From Sphingomonadaceae bacterium (GTDB lineage Bacteria > Pseudomonadota > Alphaproteobacteria > Sphingomonadales > Sphingomonadaceae), in NCBI GenBank assembly GCA_947476735.1, contig CANJRZ010000004.1:1-52531 (forward strand): a stretch of DNA of 52,531 bases. The letters run 5' to 3'. Made by a program: the position numbers and the translations under genes. This document shows, piece by piece, positions 1-10,828 of the stretch (position 1 is its first letter; each line of letters opens with the position of its first letter). The notes under the pieces are model-generated. The model was not told the DNA's origin and did not search any database. It saw only the letters and a program-made list of their open reading frames with translations.

Positions 1-3
1 AAA

Positions 4-78
4 TGGCTCCCCGGGCCTGATTCGAACAGGCGACCATTCGATTAACAGTCGAACGCTCTACCGCTGAGCTACCGGGGA
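4..78 (-). tRNA. tRNA-Asn (anticodon GTT), CCA encoded
   Basis: Reverse complement TCCCCGGTAGCTCAGCGGTAGAGCGTTCGACTGTTAATCGAATGGTCGCCTGTTCGAATCAGGCCCGGGGAGCCA folds as a cloverleaf: acceptor TCCCCGG/CCGGGGA, anticodon loop CTGTTAA, T-loop GTTCGAATC, terminal CCA. Confidence 0.97.
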
Positions 79-156
79 TCATTTCGTCGCCCTTAGGCGA
101 GGCGCGCCTATAGCAGTGCCTTCTCCGGCCATGCAAGCCCTTAGATCGCCGACCTC

Positions 157-930
157 TCAGACCGCGAATTGCTCCATCGTTATCCGGTCATCCAGCGCAT
201 GTTCGGGGTCGAACAGCAGAGTGAGCGGGCTGGTTCGGTCGATGCCGATGCTGACCTCTGCGACATCGCGGACCTCGCGCTGGTCCGCCACAGCGCTGAC
301 CGGGCGCCGGATCGCATCAAGGACACGGAAAGAAATCGCATTCTTGTTGGGGAGGATTGCCCCGCGCCAGCGGCGCGGGCGGAAGGGGCTGATCGGTGTC
401 AGCGCCAGCAACGAGGATTCGAGCGGCAGGATCGGCCCCTGCGCCGAGAGGTTGTAGGCGGTCGATCCGGCCGGGCTCGACACCAGCACGCCGTCGCATA
501 CCAGCTCAGGGAGGACTACGCGGCCATCGACCAATATCTCGATCTTCGCGGTCTCGCGAGTCTCGCGGAGCAGCGACACCTCGTTGATTGCCGGCATCGT
601 CAGCCTCTGCCCGTCAACCGTCGTCGCGTTCATGCGCAGCGGCAGCACCGTGATCGCCTTGGCATGCTGCACACGGAGCTCCAGCAGATCGGGCTGCCAA
701 TTGTTCATCAGGAAGCCGACCGTGCCAAGGTTCATCCCGAACACCGGAAGGACGCGGTGCCGATCGAGCATCGCGTGCAGAGTGCGGAGCATGAAGCCGT
801 CGCCGCCCAGCGCAACGATCAGGTCGGCGCGTTCAATCGGGTGCCATTCGTAAAGCCTGCGGAGTTCGTTCACAGCCGACTGCGAAGCTTCGGTGGGGGA
901 CGCGACTAGCGCCATCCGCTGTTCGCTCAT
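157..930 (-). CDS. nadK: NAD kinase
   Basis: 257 aa ORF with the GGDG motif (LIVALGGDGFMLRTLH), NLGTVGFLMN and SPAGSTAYNLSAQGPI, typical of NAD kinase. Confidence 0.96.
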   Translation of the reverse strand: MSEQRMALVASPTEASQSAVNELRRLYEWHPIERADLIVALGGDGFMLRTLHAMLDRHRVLPVFGMNLGTVGFLMNNWQPDLLELRVQHAKAITVLPLRMNATTVDGQRLTMPAINEVSLLRETRETAKIEILVDGRVVLPELVCDGVLVSSPAGSTAYNLSAQGPILPLESSLLALTPISPFRPRRWRGAILPNKNAISFRVLDAIRRPVSAVADQREVRDVAEVSIGIDRTSPLTLLFDPEHALDDRITMEQFAV

Positions 931-1958
931 CCGCCGGTCACGCTCATATGGCGCGCGACGGCGGGCGCCGCTCCGGGTTGATCGATGCGGAAGCTATGGC
1001 GCTCGGGCTTCATGCGCATGGCCTTGTCGAGCAGCCGATCGAACTCTCCCGGTGGGCCTTCTCTCAGTGCCTTGCGCAGGTCGAGCCGGTCTTCATGGCC
1101 GAGACACATGTAAATCTGACCCGTAGCGGTCACCCGAACCCGGTTGCAGCCATCGCAAAAATTGTTGGTCAGCGGCGTGATCAGGCCGAGCCTCGAGCCG
1201 AGCTCCTTGACGTGCAGATACCGCGCCGGTCCGCCTGTCCGATAATCGGCAGGCGTGAGCGTGTAGCGCGCTTCCAGCGCGCGCCGCACGCCGTCGAGCG
1301 GCAGGTAGCGGTCGGTCCGGTCGTCCTCGATCTCGCCGAGCGGCATCGTCTCGATCAGGGTGAGGTCGTGGCCCTCGCTGGCGCACCAGCGCAGCATCGG
1401 TTCGATTTCATGCTCATTGAGATCCTTGAGTGCCACCATATTGATCTTGACGGCAAGCCCCGCTTCGCGCGCCGCGGCAATCCCGTCGAGCACTGTAGCG
1501 AGTTCGCCGCCGCGGGTGATGAAGCCGAAGCGATCGGGATCGAGGCTGTCGAGGCTGACATTGATCCTGCGGACTCCCGCTTCGGCCAGCGCCGCTGCGT
1601 GCTCGCGCAGCTGACTGCCGTTGGTCGTCATGGTGAGTTCGTCGAGCCCGTAACCGATCCGGCCGCCGAGCGTGCGAATCAATGTATCGATGCCCTTGCG
1701 TACCAGGGGCTCTCCGCCTGTCAGCCTGATTCGCCGGATACCACGAGCAATGAATGCGTCGGCGAGGCCGGTAAGCTCCTCGAGCGTCAAAATCTCGCGC
1801 TTGGGCAGGAACTGCATCCGCTCCGTCATGCAGTAGCGGCAACGGAAATCGCACCGGTCGGTTACCGACAAGCGCAGATAGGAAATGCGCCGACCAAAGC
1901 TGTCGGCCAGCCCGCCATCTTCCCTGTCCCGCTGCTTTTGTTCCGGCGTCATTGGCAT
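927..1958 (-). CDS. moaA: GTP 3',8-cyclase MoaA (molybdenum cofactor biosynthesis, radical SAM)
   Basis: 343 aa with CRYCMTE radical-SAM Cys motif, TGGEPLVRKG and C-terminal NNFCDGCNRVRVTATGQIYMCLG second cluster; 4-bp overlap with nadK. Confidence 0.97.
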   Translation of the reverse strand: MPMTPEQKQRDREDGGLADSFGRRISYLRLSVTDRCDFRCRYCMTERMQFLPKREILTLEELTGLADAFIARGIRRIRLTGGEPLVRKGIDTLIRTLGGRIGYGLDELTMTTNGSQLREHAAALAEAGVRRINVSLDSLDPDRFGFITRGGELATVLDGIAAAREAGLAVKINMVALKDLNEHEIEPMLRWCASEGHDLTLIETMPLGEIEDDRTDRYLPLDGVRRALEARYTLTPADYRTGGPARYLHVKELGSRLGLITPLTNNFCDGCNRVRVTATGQIYMCLGHEDRLDLRKALREGPPGEFDRLLDKAMRMKPERHSFRIDQPGAAPAVARHMSVTGG

Positions 1959-2108
1959 ATCCTAACAGGCTGTAACTGCGAAGCATAGCGACGCCAACTA
2001 TTGGGCCAACACGTCGGGCTTCATCATTGCTTTGCGATTGGCGCGAGCCAGACGATCGGGTATCAGGCGGGCTATGAGCGGGGTGTTTGGGTGAGCGGAG
2101 CGGTCGGA

Positions 2109-4175
2109 ATGGGCGCCGCAATGGCGAAATTGCCCGTTTTCCTGCTGTCCTTTCGCTATCGTAACGATCTTGCCAACATGGTCGAACGGGCTGGCTGGCA
2201 GGTTATAGCGGCGCGCCGATCGCAGGGGCTTGAACGGCGCTTCATCGCCTCGGGCGCCGCCATTGCCATCATCGATGCACGCCACGCCGCAGACGAAGCA
2301 CTCGCAGCCTGCGAGACGATCGGTTCGGCAATCAGCTTGTCGGGATCCGCCCTGATGGTGATCCTCGACAACAAGGATGATCTTGCCCGTTTCCATTCTG
2401 CCGGTGTCACCCATTATCTCGCTGCGCCGTTCGAAGAACTCGAGCTCAAGGCCGTGCTCGACTTCGCCGACCGCTTCGTCGAGCGAGTCGCGGGTGGGGA
2501 CCGGGCGGCTTTCGAACGGGCATCGCTGCGGCTGGCCGAATCGGAGGCCTGGATCTGGCAGCCGGGCGCGCGGTTGGTGACGATCAGCCCTGCGTTCGCC
2601 GAGCGCATCGGGGTCGACGGGGACAGCGTGTCGTTGGCGACACTGTTCCGCCTGATGGATCATTCCAGCCGGCGGCTGGCGCGCGAAGCGATCGACCGAT
2701 TGCTTGCCAGCGGACGCCCTACCGCGTTCGCTCATCGCAGCGTATTGCACGGCGATCGGCTCGCGCACCATATCTCGTTCGATGAACGCCGCGGCGCCGT
2801 TGTCGCCTGGGTCGAATCCACACGTTACGAACCCGAAGCCGAGGGAGACGACAATGACCGGCTCACTGGTCTGTCTTCACCGGATCTGATCAGGCGCTGG
2901 GTCGGGGAACGCCTCGCCGACGAGTCCGCGCTAGATCCGCGCTGCTCACTGCTGATGCTTGGAATCATGCGCTTCGGTCTGGTCAACGCAGCGTTCGGCC
3001 GAACCACTGGGGATGCCGTCTTGCAGGGAGTGGCGCGCCGGATCGAACGGGTGATCGACCGCCTAGGCCTCGGCAATGCGATGATCGCTCGTACTGCCGG
3101 CTCGGAATTCACAATCGCGCTCGGTCCACCCGTAACGGCGGACAGTGCTGACCTGATTGCCAACAGGCTCGTGGAAAGCGTGTCCTGGCCGTTCGTGTCT
3201 GGCGAATCGCTAATTCCGCTCTCCTGCCGGGTCGGCATCGCCGCGATCGATGCGGATGGGCGCCGTGACGCCGGCACGTTGTTCCAGCGGGCGGCGGCAG
3301 CGCTTGCGGCGGCCAAACATGGCGATGCCGGACTGGTCCGCGCGCTCGATGCCGACAGCGAGGCGGAGGCGCATCGGCGCAACCAGCTCGAGATTGACCT
3401 GCGCCGTGCGCTCGACAATGACCAGATCGATATACTCTTCCAGCCGCAGGTTGATATCAGCACCGGGCTCGTCATGGGCGTAGAGGCGCTCGCGCGCTGG
3501 CGCCATCCGCTACTCGGCGAATTGGGTGCCGTGCCGTTGTTCGCGACGGCAGCGCGTTCCGATTTCGTCGTTCAGCTGTCCACCCATGTCCAGCAGCGTG
3601 CCTTGAAGCTAGCCGCCGAATGGCCCGAATCGATGAGTAAGCTGCGCGTTTCAGTGAACGTTACCGCTGGCGATATCGCCCGGCCCAACTTTGTTGACGA
3701 TTTCCTCGACAGGGTCGACGAAGCAGGTTTCCCTCGCGACCGGCTGACAGTCGAGGTGACTGAGAGCGGATTGATCGCAGATCTGGCGGGCGCTGCCGGG
3801 CTGCTCGCGCAGCTTCGCAGCGCAGGCCTTCGTGTTGCCATCGACGATTTCGGTACCGGCTATTCGAGCCTCGCCTATCTGAAGGCGTTGCCGCTCGATT
3901 ATCTGAAGATCGACAAGACGCTTGCCGAGGACATCACCGGATCGACCCGCGACCGAATCGTGGTCCGCGGGGTGATCGATATGGCCCGCTCGCTGGGTCT
4001 GTCGGTCATTACCGAGGGCGTTGAGACCACCGCCCAGCTCTCGCTCCTCGCGCGCGAGGGCTGCAATTACTATCAGGGCTACCTCTGCTCGCCGCCCGTC
4101 GACAGCGCGACCCTCGAGGAGATGCTGCGCGAGAACAAGAAGCTGATGCGGCCGGCCGAAGAGCCTCTGATGTGA
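2109..4175 (+). CDS. GGDEF/EAL protein, likely c-di-GMP phosphodiesterase with degenerate GGDEF
   Basis: EAL domain with VEALARWRHP, NVTAGD, EVTESGL, DDFGTGYSSLAYLKALPLDYLKIDK; GGDEF site reads RTAGSEF. Start chosen at MGAAMAKLP; the ORF extends upstream to 2001. Confidence 0.88.
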   Translation: MGAAMAKLPVFLLSFRYRNDLANMVERAGWQVIAARRSQGLERRFIASGAAIAIIDARHAADEALAACETIGSAISLSGSALMVILDNKDDLARFHSAGVTHYLAAPFEELELKAVLDFADRFVERVAGGDRAAFERASLRLAESEAWIWQPGARLVTISPAFAERIGVDGDSVSLATLFRLMDHSSRRLAREAIDRLLASGRPTAFAHRSVLHGDRLAHHISFDERRGAVVAWVESTRYEPEAEGDDNDRLTGLSSPDLIRRWVGERLADESALDPRCSLLMLGIMRFGLVNAAFGRTTGDAVLQGVARRIERVIDRLGLGNAMIARTAGSEFTIALGPPVTADSADLIANRLVESVSWPFVSGESLIPLSCRVGIAAIDADGRRDAGTLFQRAAAALAAAKHGDAGLVRALDADSEAEAHRRNQLEIDLRRALDNDQIDILFQPQVDISTGLVMGVEALARWRHPLLGELGAVPLFATAARSDFVVQLSTHVQQRALKLAAEWPESMSKLRVSVNVTAGDIARPNFVDDFLDRVDEAGFPRDRLTVEVTESGLIADLAGAAGLLAQLRSAGLRVAIDDFGTGYSSLAYLKALPLDYLKIDKTLAEDITGSTRDRIVVRGVIDMARSLGLSVITEGVETTAQLSLLAREGCNYYQGYLCSPPVDSATLEEMLRENKKLMRPAEEPLM

Positions 4176-4240
4176 GATTCCTCCCCCTCAAAGGGAGGGG
4201 TAAGGAGTGGATTGGTGCACCCAGCGCTTCGCGTCGTCGA

Positions 4241-7200
4241 CTAGCTGAGTATCTTCGCCAATCCCCGCGATAGCTGCAACACACCGTTTAGTCGCGATTT
4301 CGGGTCGGGCCATGGCCGTGTGATCACGAGCTTGCTGTCGGGGCGCAACTTGGCACCAATCCGGTCGACATAGCTGAGCAGCCCGGTCAGGTCGGGGAAG
4401 CTGTCATTGTGGAAGGCGACAAGCGCGCCGCGCGGGCCTGCGTCGAGCTTGGCTACGAAGGCCTTGCGGCAGTTGAGCTTGGTTTCGATCACTGTCAGCA
4501 GGTTTTGGGTTGCATCGGGGAGCGGACCGAAGCGGTCGATCATCTCGGCGGCGAAGGCCTCGATCTCCTGCCGGTCCTCCACTTCGTTCATGCGGCGATA
4601 CAGGCCCATGCGCAGGTCGAGATCGGGGACATAATCGTCGGGAATCAGGATCGGCGCGTCGACATTGATCTGCGGCGAGAAGGTCTCGCGCTTTTCCTCC
4701 AGGCCACCCGCCTTGGCTTCGAGGATCGCCTCCTCGAGCATCGACTGGTAGAGTTCGAATCCGACCTCCTTGATGTGCCCCGACTGCTCGTCGCCGAGAA
4801 GGTTACCGGCGCCGCGGATGTCGAGATCGTGGCTCGCGATCTGAAAGCCCGCGCCCAGCGTGTCGATGTTCTGGAGGATGTGGAGTCGCTTTGCCGCGGT
4901 CTCGGTGAGGTTGCGTTTGCCGGTCGTCAGATAGGCATAGGCGCGCACTTTGGCTCGCCCGACCCGGCCACGCAGCTGGTATAGCTGAGCCAGGCCGAAT
5001 TTGTCGGCGCGATTGATGATCAGCGTGTTGGCCGATGGTATGTCGAGCCCGCTCTCGATGATCGTGGTCGAAACGAGGATGTCAAACTTCTTGTCGTAGA
5101 AGGCCGACATCCGTTCCTCGACCTCGCTCGGTGCCATCTGGCCGTGCGCTACGACGTAGGAGACTTCGGGCACCTCCTTGCGCAGATATTCCTCGATGTC
5201 GGGCAGGTCCTTGATCCGCGGCGTGACGAGGAAGCTCTGACCGCCGCGATAATGTTCCCGCAGCAGCGCCTCGCGGATCACCACCTCGTCCCAGGGTGCC
5301 ACATAAGTGCGCACCGCAAGCCGGTCGACCGGCGGGGTCTGGATCACGCTGAGCTCGCGCAGCCCCGACATCGCCATCTGCAATGTCCGCGGGATCGGTG
5401 TCGCGGTGAGCGTCAGCATGTGGACGTCGGTCTTGAGCGCCTTCAGCCTTTCCTTGTGAGTAACACCAAATCGTTGTTCCTCGTCGACGATGACAAGGCC
5501 GAGCCGCTTGAATTCGATAACCTTAGCAAGGAGGGCGTGGGTGCCGATGACGATGTCGACTGATCCGTCGGCTAGGCCTTCCTTGACCTTCTTTGCTTCG
5601 CCCGATCCGACCAGCCGCGACAGATGGCCGATGTTCACGGGGAAACCGTGGAAGCGATTGACGAAATTGGCGTAATGCTGGCGCGCGAGGAGCGTCGTTG
5701 GGCAGATCAGGGCGACCTGCTGCCCCGCCATCGCCGTGACGAAGGCGGCGCGAAGCGCGACTTCGGTTTTGCCGAAGCCGACATCGCCGCACACCAGACG
5801 GTCCATCGGCTTGCCAGCGCCCAGATCCTCGATCACGTCGGCGATCGCGCGGTCCTGATCCTCGGTCTCCTGATAGGGAAAGCGGTCGACGAACTCGTTG
5901 TAACCGCCCTCGGGCGCCACCACCTCGGCCGGGCGGAGGGCGCGCTCGGCGGCGGTCTTGATCAGTTCGCCGGCGATCTCGCGGATCCGTTCCTTCATCC
6001 GCGCCTTGCGGCTCTGCCAGGCGACGCCGCCCAGCTTGTCGAGCTGGGCGCCCTCGGTCTCCGAGCCGTAGCGGCTCAGAACGTCGATATTCTCTACCGG
6101 CACATAGAGCTTGTCGCCGCCGGCATAGGACAGTGCGACGCAATCATGCGGCGACTGGCCGACCGGGATCGAGGTCAGGCCCTCATAGCGGCCGATGCCG
6201 TGATCCATGTGGACGACGAGATCGCCGGGGCTGAGCGTGGCCAGCTCCGCCAGGAAGGCGTCGGCCGATTTCTTGCGCTTCTGCCTCCGGACGAGGCGGT
6301 CGCCGAGCATGTCCTGCTCGGTGAGGAGCGCGATGTCGCCGCTGGTGAAGCCATGACCCAGCGGCAGCACCGCGAGAGCGACCCTGCACATACCGCTGCC
6401 GAGCGACTTCGCCGGAGCGGCCTGTCCAAGCGCTTCCTGCCAGTTTGCGACCAGCGCCGTCTGCTCCAGTCCATGCTCGGCGAGCAACCCGGCGAGTCGC
6501 TCGCGCGATCCCACCGAATAGCTGGCGAGGACCACGCGCTTGCCGGTCTTGCCCAGCGCTTCGACATGCTCGACAACGGCGTCATAGAGGTTGACGCTCT
6601 GGCTGCGTTCGGGAGCGAAATCGCGCGCTGCGTCGACTCCGAGATCGATCACCCGCGCACTCTCGGGCTCGTCGAACGGCGTGACGAGATGAATCGGTCG
6701 GTCGGCGGCTACGCTCTCCCACTCGTCGGCAGACAGGTAAAGTTCATGTGGCTCTAGTGGCCGATAGCTGCCCGGATCGGCGCTGCGCGCTCGGACCCGG
6801 TTGGCGTGATAATCGGCGATCGCCTCGAATCGCGCTTCGCCGGCCTTGATTGAGCCTGCTTCGCGCAGAATCACATCGTCGGTCGACAGATGGTCGAAGA
6901 CCGTGGTCAGCCGTTCCTCGAACAAGGGCAGCCAATGGTCCATCCCGGCCAGCCGACGCCCGTCGGACACCGCCTGATAGATCGGATCGCCGGTCGCGGT
7001 CGCGCCGAAGCGCTCGCGATAGCGGCCCCGGAACCGCTTGATGCTGTCCTCATCGAGCAGCGCCTCGGAGGCGGGCAGCAAGGTGAATCCCTTCATCGTG
7101 CCGATCGTCCGCTGATCAGCGGCGTCGAACTGGCGGACACTTTCGATCTCGTCGCCGAAAAAGTCGAGGCGCAACGCGTGCGGCTCGCCCGCCGGGAATA

Positions 7201-7720
7201 GGTCGACCAGCCCGCCGCGGACCGCATATTCGCCGGGATCGGTGACAGTGTCTGTGCGGACATAGCCGTTGGCTTGAAGCAGCGCGGCGAGCCGGTCGCG
7301 ATCGATCCGTTCGCCCGGCGCGAGCTTTGCGACGAGCTGGCGAATCCTGAAGGGTGTCAGCACCCGCTGGGTGACCGCATTAATGGTGGTCAGCAGCAGC
7401 AGCGGCCCCTGCGGTTTCGTTTGTACCGCGTGGAGTGTCGCCAGCCGGTCGGATGTGGCGCGGAGCGCCGGGCTCGCCCTGTCATAGGGCAGGCAGTCCC
7501 ATGCCGGGAACTGCAATATGCCAAGTTCGGGAGCGAAAAAGGCTGCAGCATCGGCAACGGCCTGCATCGCCAGATCGTCGGCTGCGACGAAGACCAGCCG
7601 GCCATTCCGTGCCGCTGCGGCACGCGCCAGATCGGCGAGCAGCCAGGGCTGGAAGCCCGTCTGGGCTCGCGCCAAAGTCAGCGGCCCGGAGGCTTTGAGT
7701 ATGCGGTTCAGGTCAGTCAT
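4241..7720 (-). CDS. mfd: Transcription-repair coupling factor
   Basis: CarD-like region ([17 protein letters not shown]), helicase motifs ([37 protein letters not shown]), C-terminal TRCF domain. Start placed at MTDLNRIL because the first 21 residues of the longer ORF overlap an intergenic repeat. Confidence 0.97.
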   Translation of the reverse strand: MTDLNRILKASGPLTLARAQTGFQPWLLADLARAAAARNGRLVFVAADDLAMQAVADAAAFFAPELGILQFPAWDCLPYDRASPALRATSDRLATLHAVQTKPQGPLLLLTTINAVTQRVLTPFRIRQLVAKLAPGERIDRDRLAALLQANGYVRTDTVTDPGEYAVRGGLVDLFPAGEPHALRLDFFGDEIESVRQFDAADQRTIGTMKGFTLLPASEALLDEDSIKRFRGRYRERFGATATGDPIYQAVSDGRRLAGMDHWLPLFEERLTTVFDHLSTDDVILREAGSIKAGEARFEAIADYHANRVRARSADPGSYRPLEPHELYLSADEWESVAADRPIHLVTPFDEPESARVIDLGVDAARDFAPERSQSVNLYDAVVEHVEALGKTGKRVVLASYSVGSRERLAGLLAEHGLEQTALVANWQEALGQAAPAKSLGSGMCRVALAVLPLGHGFTSGDIALLTEQDMLGDRLVRRQKRKKSADAFLAELATLSPGDLVVHMDHGIGRYEGLTSIPVGQSPHDCVALSYAGGDKLYVPVENIDVLSRYGSETEGAQLDKLGGVAWQSRKARMKERIREIAGELIKTAAERALRPAEVVAPEGGYNEFVDRFPYQETEDQDRAIADVIEDLGAGKPMDRLVCGDVGFGKTEVALRAAFVTAMAGQQVALICPTTLLARQHYANFVNRFHGFPVNIGHLSRLVGSGEAKKVKEGLADGSVDIVIGTHALLAKVIEFKRLGLVIVDEEQRFGVTHKERLKALKTDVHMLTLTATPIPRTLQMAMSGLRELSVIQTPPVDRLAVRTYVAPWDEVVIREALLREHYRGGQSFLVTPRIKDLPDIEEYLRKEVPEVSYVVAHGQMAPSEVEERMSAFYDKKFDILVSTTIIESGLDIPSANTLIINRADKFGLAQLYQLRGRVGRAKVRAYAYLTTGKRNLTETAAKRLHILQNIDTLGAGFQIASHDLDIRGAGNLLGDEQSGHIKEVGFELYQSMLEEAILEAKAGGLEEKRETFSPQINVDAPILIPDDYVPDLDLRMGLYRRMNEVEDRQEIEAFAAEMIDRFGPLPDATQNLLTVIETKLNCRKAFVAKLDAGPRGALVAFHNDSFPDLTGLLSYVDRIGAKLRPDSKLVITRPWPDPKSRLNGVLQLSRGLAKILS

Positions 7721-7739
7721 TGGTCTCGTCATTTTTAAG

Positions 7740-7887
7740 ATCCTCCCTGCCCAAAGGGCGGGGAGGGGGACCATGCGCAGCATGGTGGAGGGGTAATATA
7801 CACATCGGACCGAGGTGGCTTACGATGGACGGATACCCCTCCACCGGCTTCGCCGGTCCCCCTCCCCATGCTTTGCATAGGGAGGAT
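7740..7887. repeat. Pair of inverted double-hairpin palindromic repeat units (family A)
   Basis: ATCCTCCCTGCCCAAAGGGCGGGGAGGGGGACCATGCGCAGCATGGTGGAGGGGT, then ACCCCTCCACCGGCTTCGCCGGTCCCCCTCCCCATGCTTTGCATAGGGAGGAT. Confidence 0.9.
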
Positions 7888-7897
7888 TTAGGTCAGC

Positions 7898-8179
7898 TCA
7901 CCGCGGGATTTCGACGTAATCGACCTGCTGCATCCGCTCCATCATAGGTCCCTGCCATTGGGGCGGTACGGGGATGGAGCCCATCACCCAGCCCAGAATA
8001 TCGGGATCCTCCTGGCTCAGCAGTCGCTCGAACCAGTCGAGCGCCGTTTCGTCCCAGCCCTGATGGAGGCGGTCGAAAAATCCGCCCATCATATAGTCGG
8101 CCTCGCGGGTCCCACGGTGCCAGGCACGGAAGCGGAGGCGCTTCAGGCGGTCGTCGCTGCTCATAAACTTCCAATGCAA
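7898..8179 (-). CDS. sdhE: FAD assembly factor SdhE (succinate dehydrogenase assembly factor 2 family)
   Basis: 93 aa with LKRLRFRAWHRGTREADYMMGGFF, containing the RGxxE flavinylation motif. Confidence 0.93.
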   Translation of the reverse strand: MHWKFMSSDDRLKRLRFRAWHRGTREADYMMGGFFDRLHQGWDETALDWFERLLSQEDPDILGWVMGSIPVPPQWQGPMMERMQQVDYVEIPR

Positions 8180-8235
8180 AATAGCCGGCGGGCGATTGGC
8201 AAGCCCGTCGGTGGAACGTTAAGAGGCATCTAGTC

Positions 8236-10296
8236 ATGCGCCCCGATATACTCAATCCGTTGTTCGCCGAAGTGGAGGCGCTGAAAGGTGTCGGGCCGAC
8301 GCTCGCCAGGCCGCTCAAGAAATTGCGGCTCGAGCGGGTGGTCGACATACTGTTCCATCTGCCGACGGGGACGATCGAACGAAAGCCGGTCGATACCGTC
8401 GAAATGGAGGATGGCGGGCGGATCGTCACGGTGCGGGTGGTACCGATCAGCTATCGCGCCTCGGGCGGGCGCGGGCCGTTCAGGGTCGGCGTTACCGATC
8501 AGGCGGGCAATGTGCTGAGCCTGGTTTATTTCGGCGGCAATCCGGGCTGGGCGAAGAAGCTTCTGCCGATCGGCGAGCCGCGTGTCATCTCTGGAAAGCT
8601 CGAAATATACGGGCAGGAGCTGCAGATGGTCCACCCAGATCATGTCCTCCCGCCCGCCGAAGCCGCGGACCTGCCGTCACGCGAGAGTGTTTATCCGCTT
8701 TCGGAGGGGCTGACGACGCGGCGGATGGGTCAGCTCGCCGAGCAGGCGATGCTGCGCGCTCCCGACCTAGCGGAGTGGATCGAACCCGGCCTGATGCAAG
8801 CGCGTGGCTGGCCGGGCTGGCAGGAGGCAATCCGGCGTGTCCATGCCGATCCCCAGGATGAGCTTGCCCGGGCACGCCTCGCTTATGATGAACTGTTTGC
8901 CAACCAGCTCGCCTTGATGCTGGTTCGCGCCTCGTCGCGGCGGCGCAAGGGCCTCCCGCTTGCCGGCGACGGACGTCTCCGCGATGCGCTCAAGCTGCCC
9001 TATGCCCCGACCGGCGCGCAGCGGCGCGCGGTCGCGGAGATCGAGGGGGACATCGCCCAGCCGGTACCGATGACGCGCCTGCTCCAGGGCGATGTGGGAT
9101 CGGGCAAGACGCTGGTCGCGACGATGGCGTTGCTCACGGCTGTCGAGGCGGGTGCGCAGGGCGCATTGCTGGTGCCGACGGAAATTCTGGCGCGCCAGCA
9201 TTTCGATACGCTGAGCCGGACGCTGGCGGGCATCCCGGTCAACGTCGCGATCCTCACCGGGCGCGAAAAGGGCAAGGCGCGCGAGGCGACGCTGATGGGG
9301 CTCGCCGACGGCTCGATCGACATCCTCGTCGGCACCCATGCGATCTTCCAGGAGAAAGTCGGCTACCGCAACCTTGCCCTCGCCGTGGTCGACGAACAGC
9401 ACCGTTTCGGTGTGGCCCAGCGCATGCTGCTCCAGAACAAGGCCGAGCGTCCGCCACACCTTCTGGTGATGACCGCGACCCCGATCCCGCGGACGCTGAC
9501 CCTCAGCCATTATGGCGAGATGGACGTCAGCCGGCTGGACGAGATGCCGCCCGGGCGGCAGCCGATCGAGACGCGGGTGATCGCGGGCGACCGGCTCGAT
9601 GAAGTCGCCCAGGCGCTCGGCCGCCATATGGCGAAGGGTGGCCAGGCCTATTGGGTCTGTCCGCTGGTCGAAGAGAGCGAGCAATCCGACCTCGCCGCCG
9701 CCGAGAGCCGCGCAGCAAGCCTGCGACAGCTGTTCGGCGAGCAGGTCGGGCTGGTCCATGGCCGCATGAAGGGGCCGGAAAAGGATGCGGTAATGGCCGA
9801 TTTCGCGGCGGCCCGTACCAGTGTCCTGGTTGCCACGACGGTGATCGAGGTCGGCGTCGACGTGCCCAACGCCACGTTGATGATCATTGAGGGGGCCGAT
9901 CGCTTCGGCCTCGCCCAGCTCCACCAGCTCCGCGGTCGGGTCGGGCGGGGGGATCAACATTCGGTGTGCCTGCTGCTGCGGGGCAAGGCGCTGTCCGAAA
10001 CCGCACGGGCCCGGCTGGCGCTGATGCGGGAGACCAATGACGGCTTTCGCATCGCCGAGGAGGATTTGCGACTGCGCGGCGCTGGCGAGATATTGGGAAC
10101 GCGGCAGTCGGGAGAGGCGGAGTTTCGACTGGCCGGACCGGAGAGGACGGCGGTTCTGATCGAAACCGCGACCCAGGATGCGCGGCTGCTGGTCGATCGC
10201 GACGGCGGGTTGGAAGGCGAGCGGGGCAAGGCAGCCCGGACGGCGCTCTACCTGTTCGAGCGCGATGCGGCGGTGGGGTTGTTGAGGGCGGGATGA
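8236..10296 (+). CDS. recG: ATP-dependent DNA helicase RecG
   Basis: 686 aa with wedge/OB region (LKGVGPTLARPLKKL) and SF2 helicase motifs ([49 protein letters not shown]). Confidence 0.97.
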   Translation: MRPDILNPLFAEVEALKGVGPTLARPLKKLRLERVVDILFHLPTGTIERKPVDTVEMEDGGRIVTVRVVPISYRASGGRGPFRVGVTDQAGNVLSLVYFGGNPGWAKKLLPIGEPRVISGKLEIYGQELQMVHPDHVLPPAEAADLPSRESVYPLSEGLTTRRMGQLAEQAMLRAPDLAEWIEPGLMQARGWPGWQEAIRRVHADPQDELARARLAYDELFANQLALMLVRASSRRRKGLPLAGDGRLRDALKLPYAPTGAQRRAVAEIEGDIAQPVPMTRLLQGDVGSGKTLVATMALLTAVEAGAQGALLVPTEILARQHFDTLSRTLAGIPVNVAILTGREKGKAREATLMGLADGSIDILVGTHAIFQEKVGYRNLALAVVDEQHRFGVAQRMLLQNKAERPPHLLVMTATPIPRTLTLSHYGEMDVSRLDEMPPGRQPIETRVIAGDRLDEVAQALGRHMAKGGQAYWVCPLVEESEQSDLAAAESRAASLRQLFGEQVGLVHGRMKGPEKDAVMADFAAARTSVLVATTVIEVGVDVPNATLMIIEGADRFGLAQLHQLRGRVGRGDQHSVCLLLRGKALSETARARLALMRETNDGFRIAEEDLRLRGAGEILGTRQSGEAEFRLAGPERTAVLIETATQDARLLVDRDGGLEGERGKAARTALYLFERDAAVGLLRAG

Positions 10297-10300
10297 GCAA

Positions 10301-10327
10301 GCGGCGCGGCCGGGGGAACCGCGCCGC
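10301..10327. terminator. Bidirectional hairpin between convergent recG and PilZ genes
   Basis: Perfect 9-bp stem GCGGCGCGG / CCGCGCCGC with 9-nt loop, in the gap between the two stop codons. Confidence 0.6.
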
Positions 10328-10334
10328 CGGCTCC

Positions 10335-10742
10335 TCACCCCATCGGCCAGCGCTGGCGCTTGGCTTTTGCGGCGTTCAGCATCGCGGTATAGGCATATTC
10401 GTCAATCGGCTTGATGAACTCGGCGCCTAGCCGGCCGCCGAGCGACCAGACGACCCGCGCCGAGACCTGGCCAAGTCGGGGCAGTGCGAGCCTCACAAGC
10501 GTCCCCTTTGGGGTCTCGCCATATTCGCGGACCATGAAGCCATGTTGTGAGATGTTCACCAACAGCACATCGCTGCTGCGCTGTTCGTGGGTAAACATGC
10601 GGGTTGGCAACGCCACGTCGTCGCGTCGCGAGCGGCGCTGTTCGACAAATCGGGCTTCGTTGTCGACAGTGACTTCGCTGTCGGTTTCGGCCGGTAAATT
10701 TTTCACTAGCTGGCGCATGGTGTCATGTCCTTGTTCCGACAT
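10335..10742 (-). CDS. PilZ domain protein
   Basis: RRSRRDDVALPTRM, then VNISQHGFMVRE: RxxxR and (D/N)xSxxG PilZ signature. Confidence 0.82.
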   Translation of the reverse strand: MSEQGHDTMRQLVKNLPAETDSEVTVDNEARFVEQRRSRRDDVALPTRMFTHEQRSSDVLLVNISQHGFMVREYGETPKGTLVRLALPRLGQVSARVVWSLGGRLGAEFIKPIDEYAYTAMLNAAKAKRQRWPMG

Positions 10743-10828
10743 GAGAATTGCCCAGCGGCATTGCCGACACCTTACTCATTGTGGTTAGCAATCGGTTAAG
10801 CGGCTTTTCACGGGCGCCACGCGATCGC

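Noticed and set aside
948-1988. 346-aa plus-strand ORF antisense to moaA
   Set aside because: Shadow ORF; moaA has all cluster-binding cysteines.
8767-10338. 523-aa minus-strand ORF antisense to recG
   Set aside because: High-GC shadow ORF; recG motifs on the plus strand are unambiguous.
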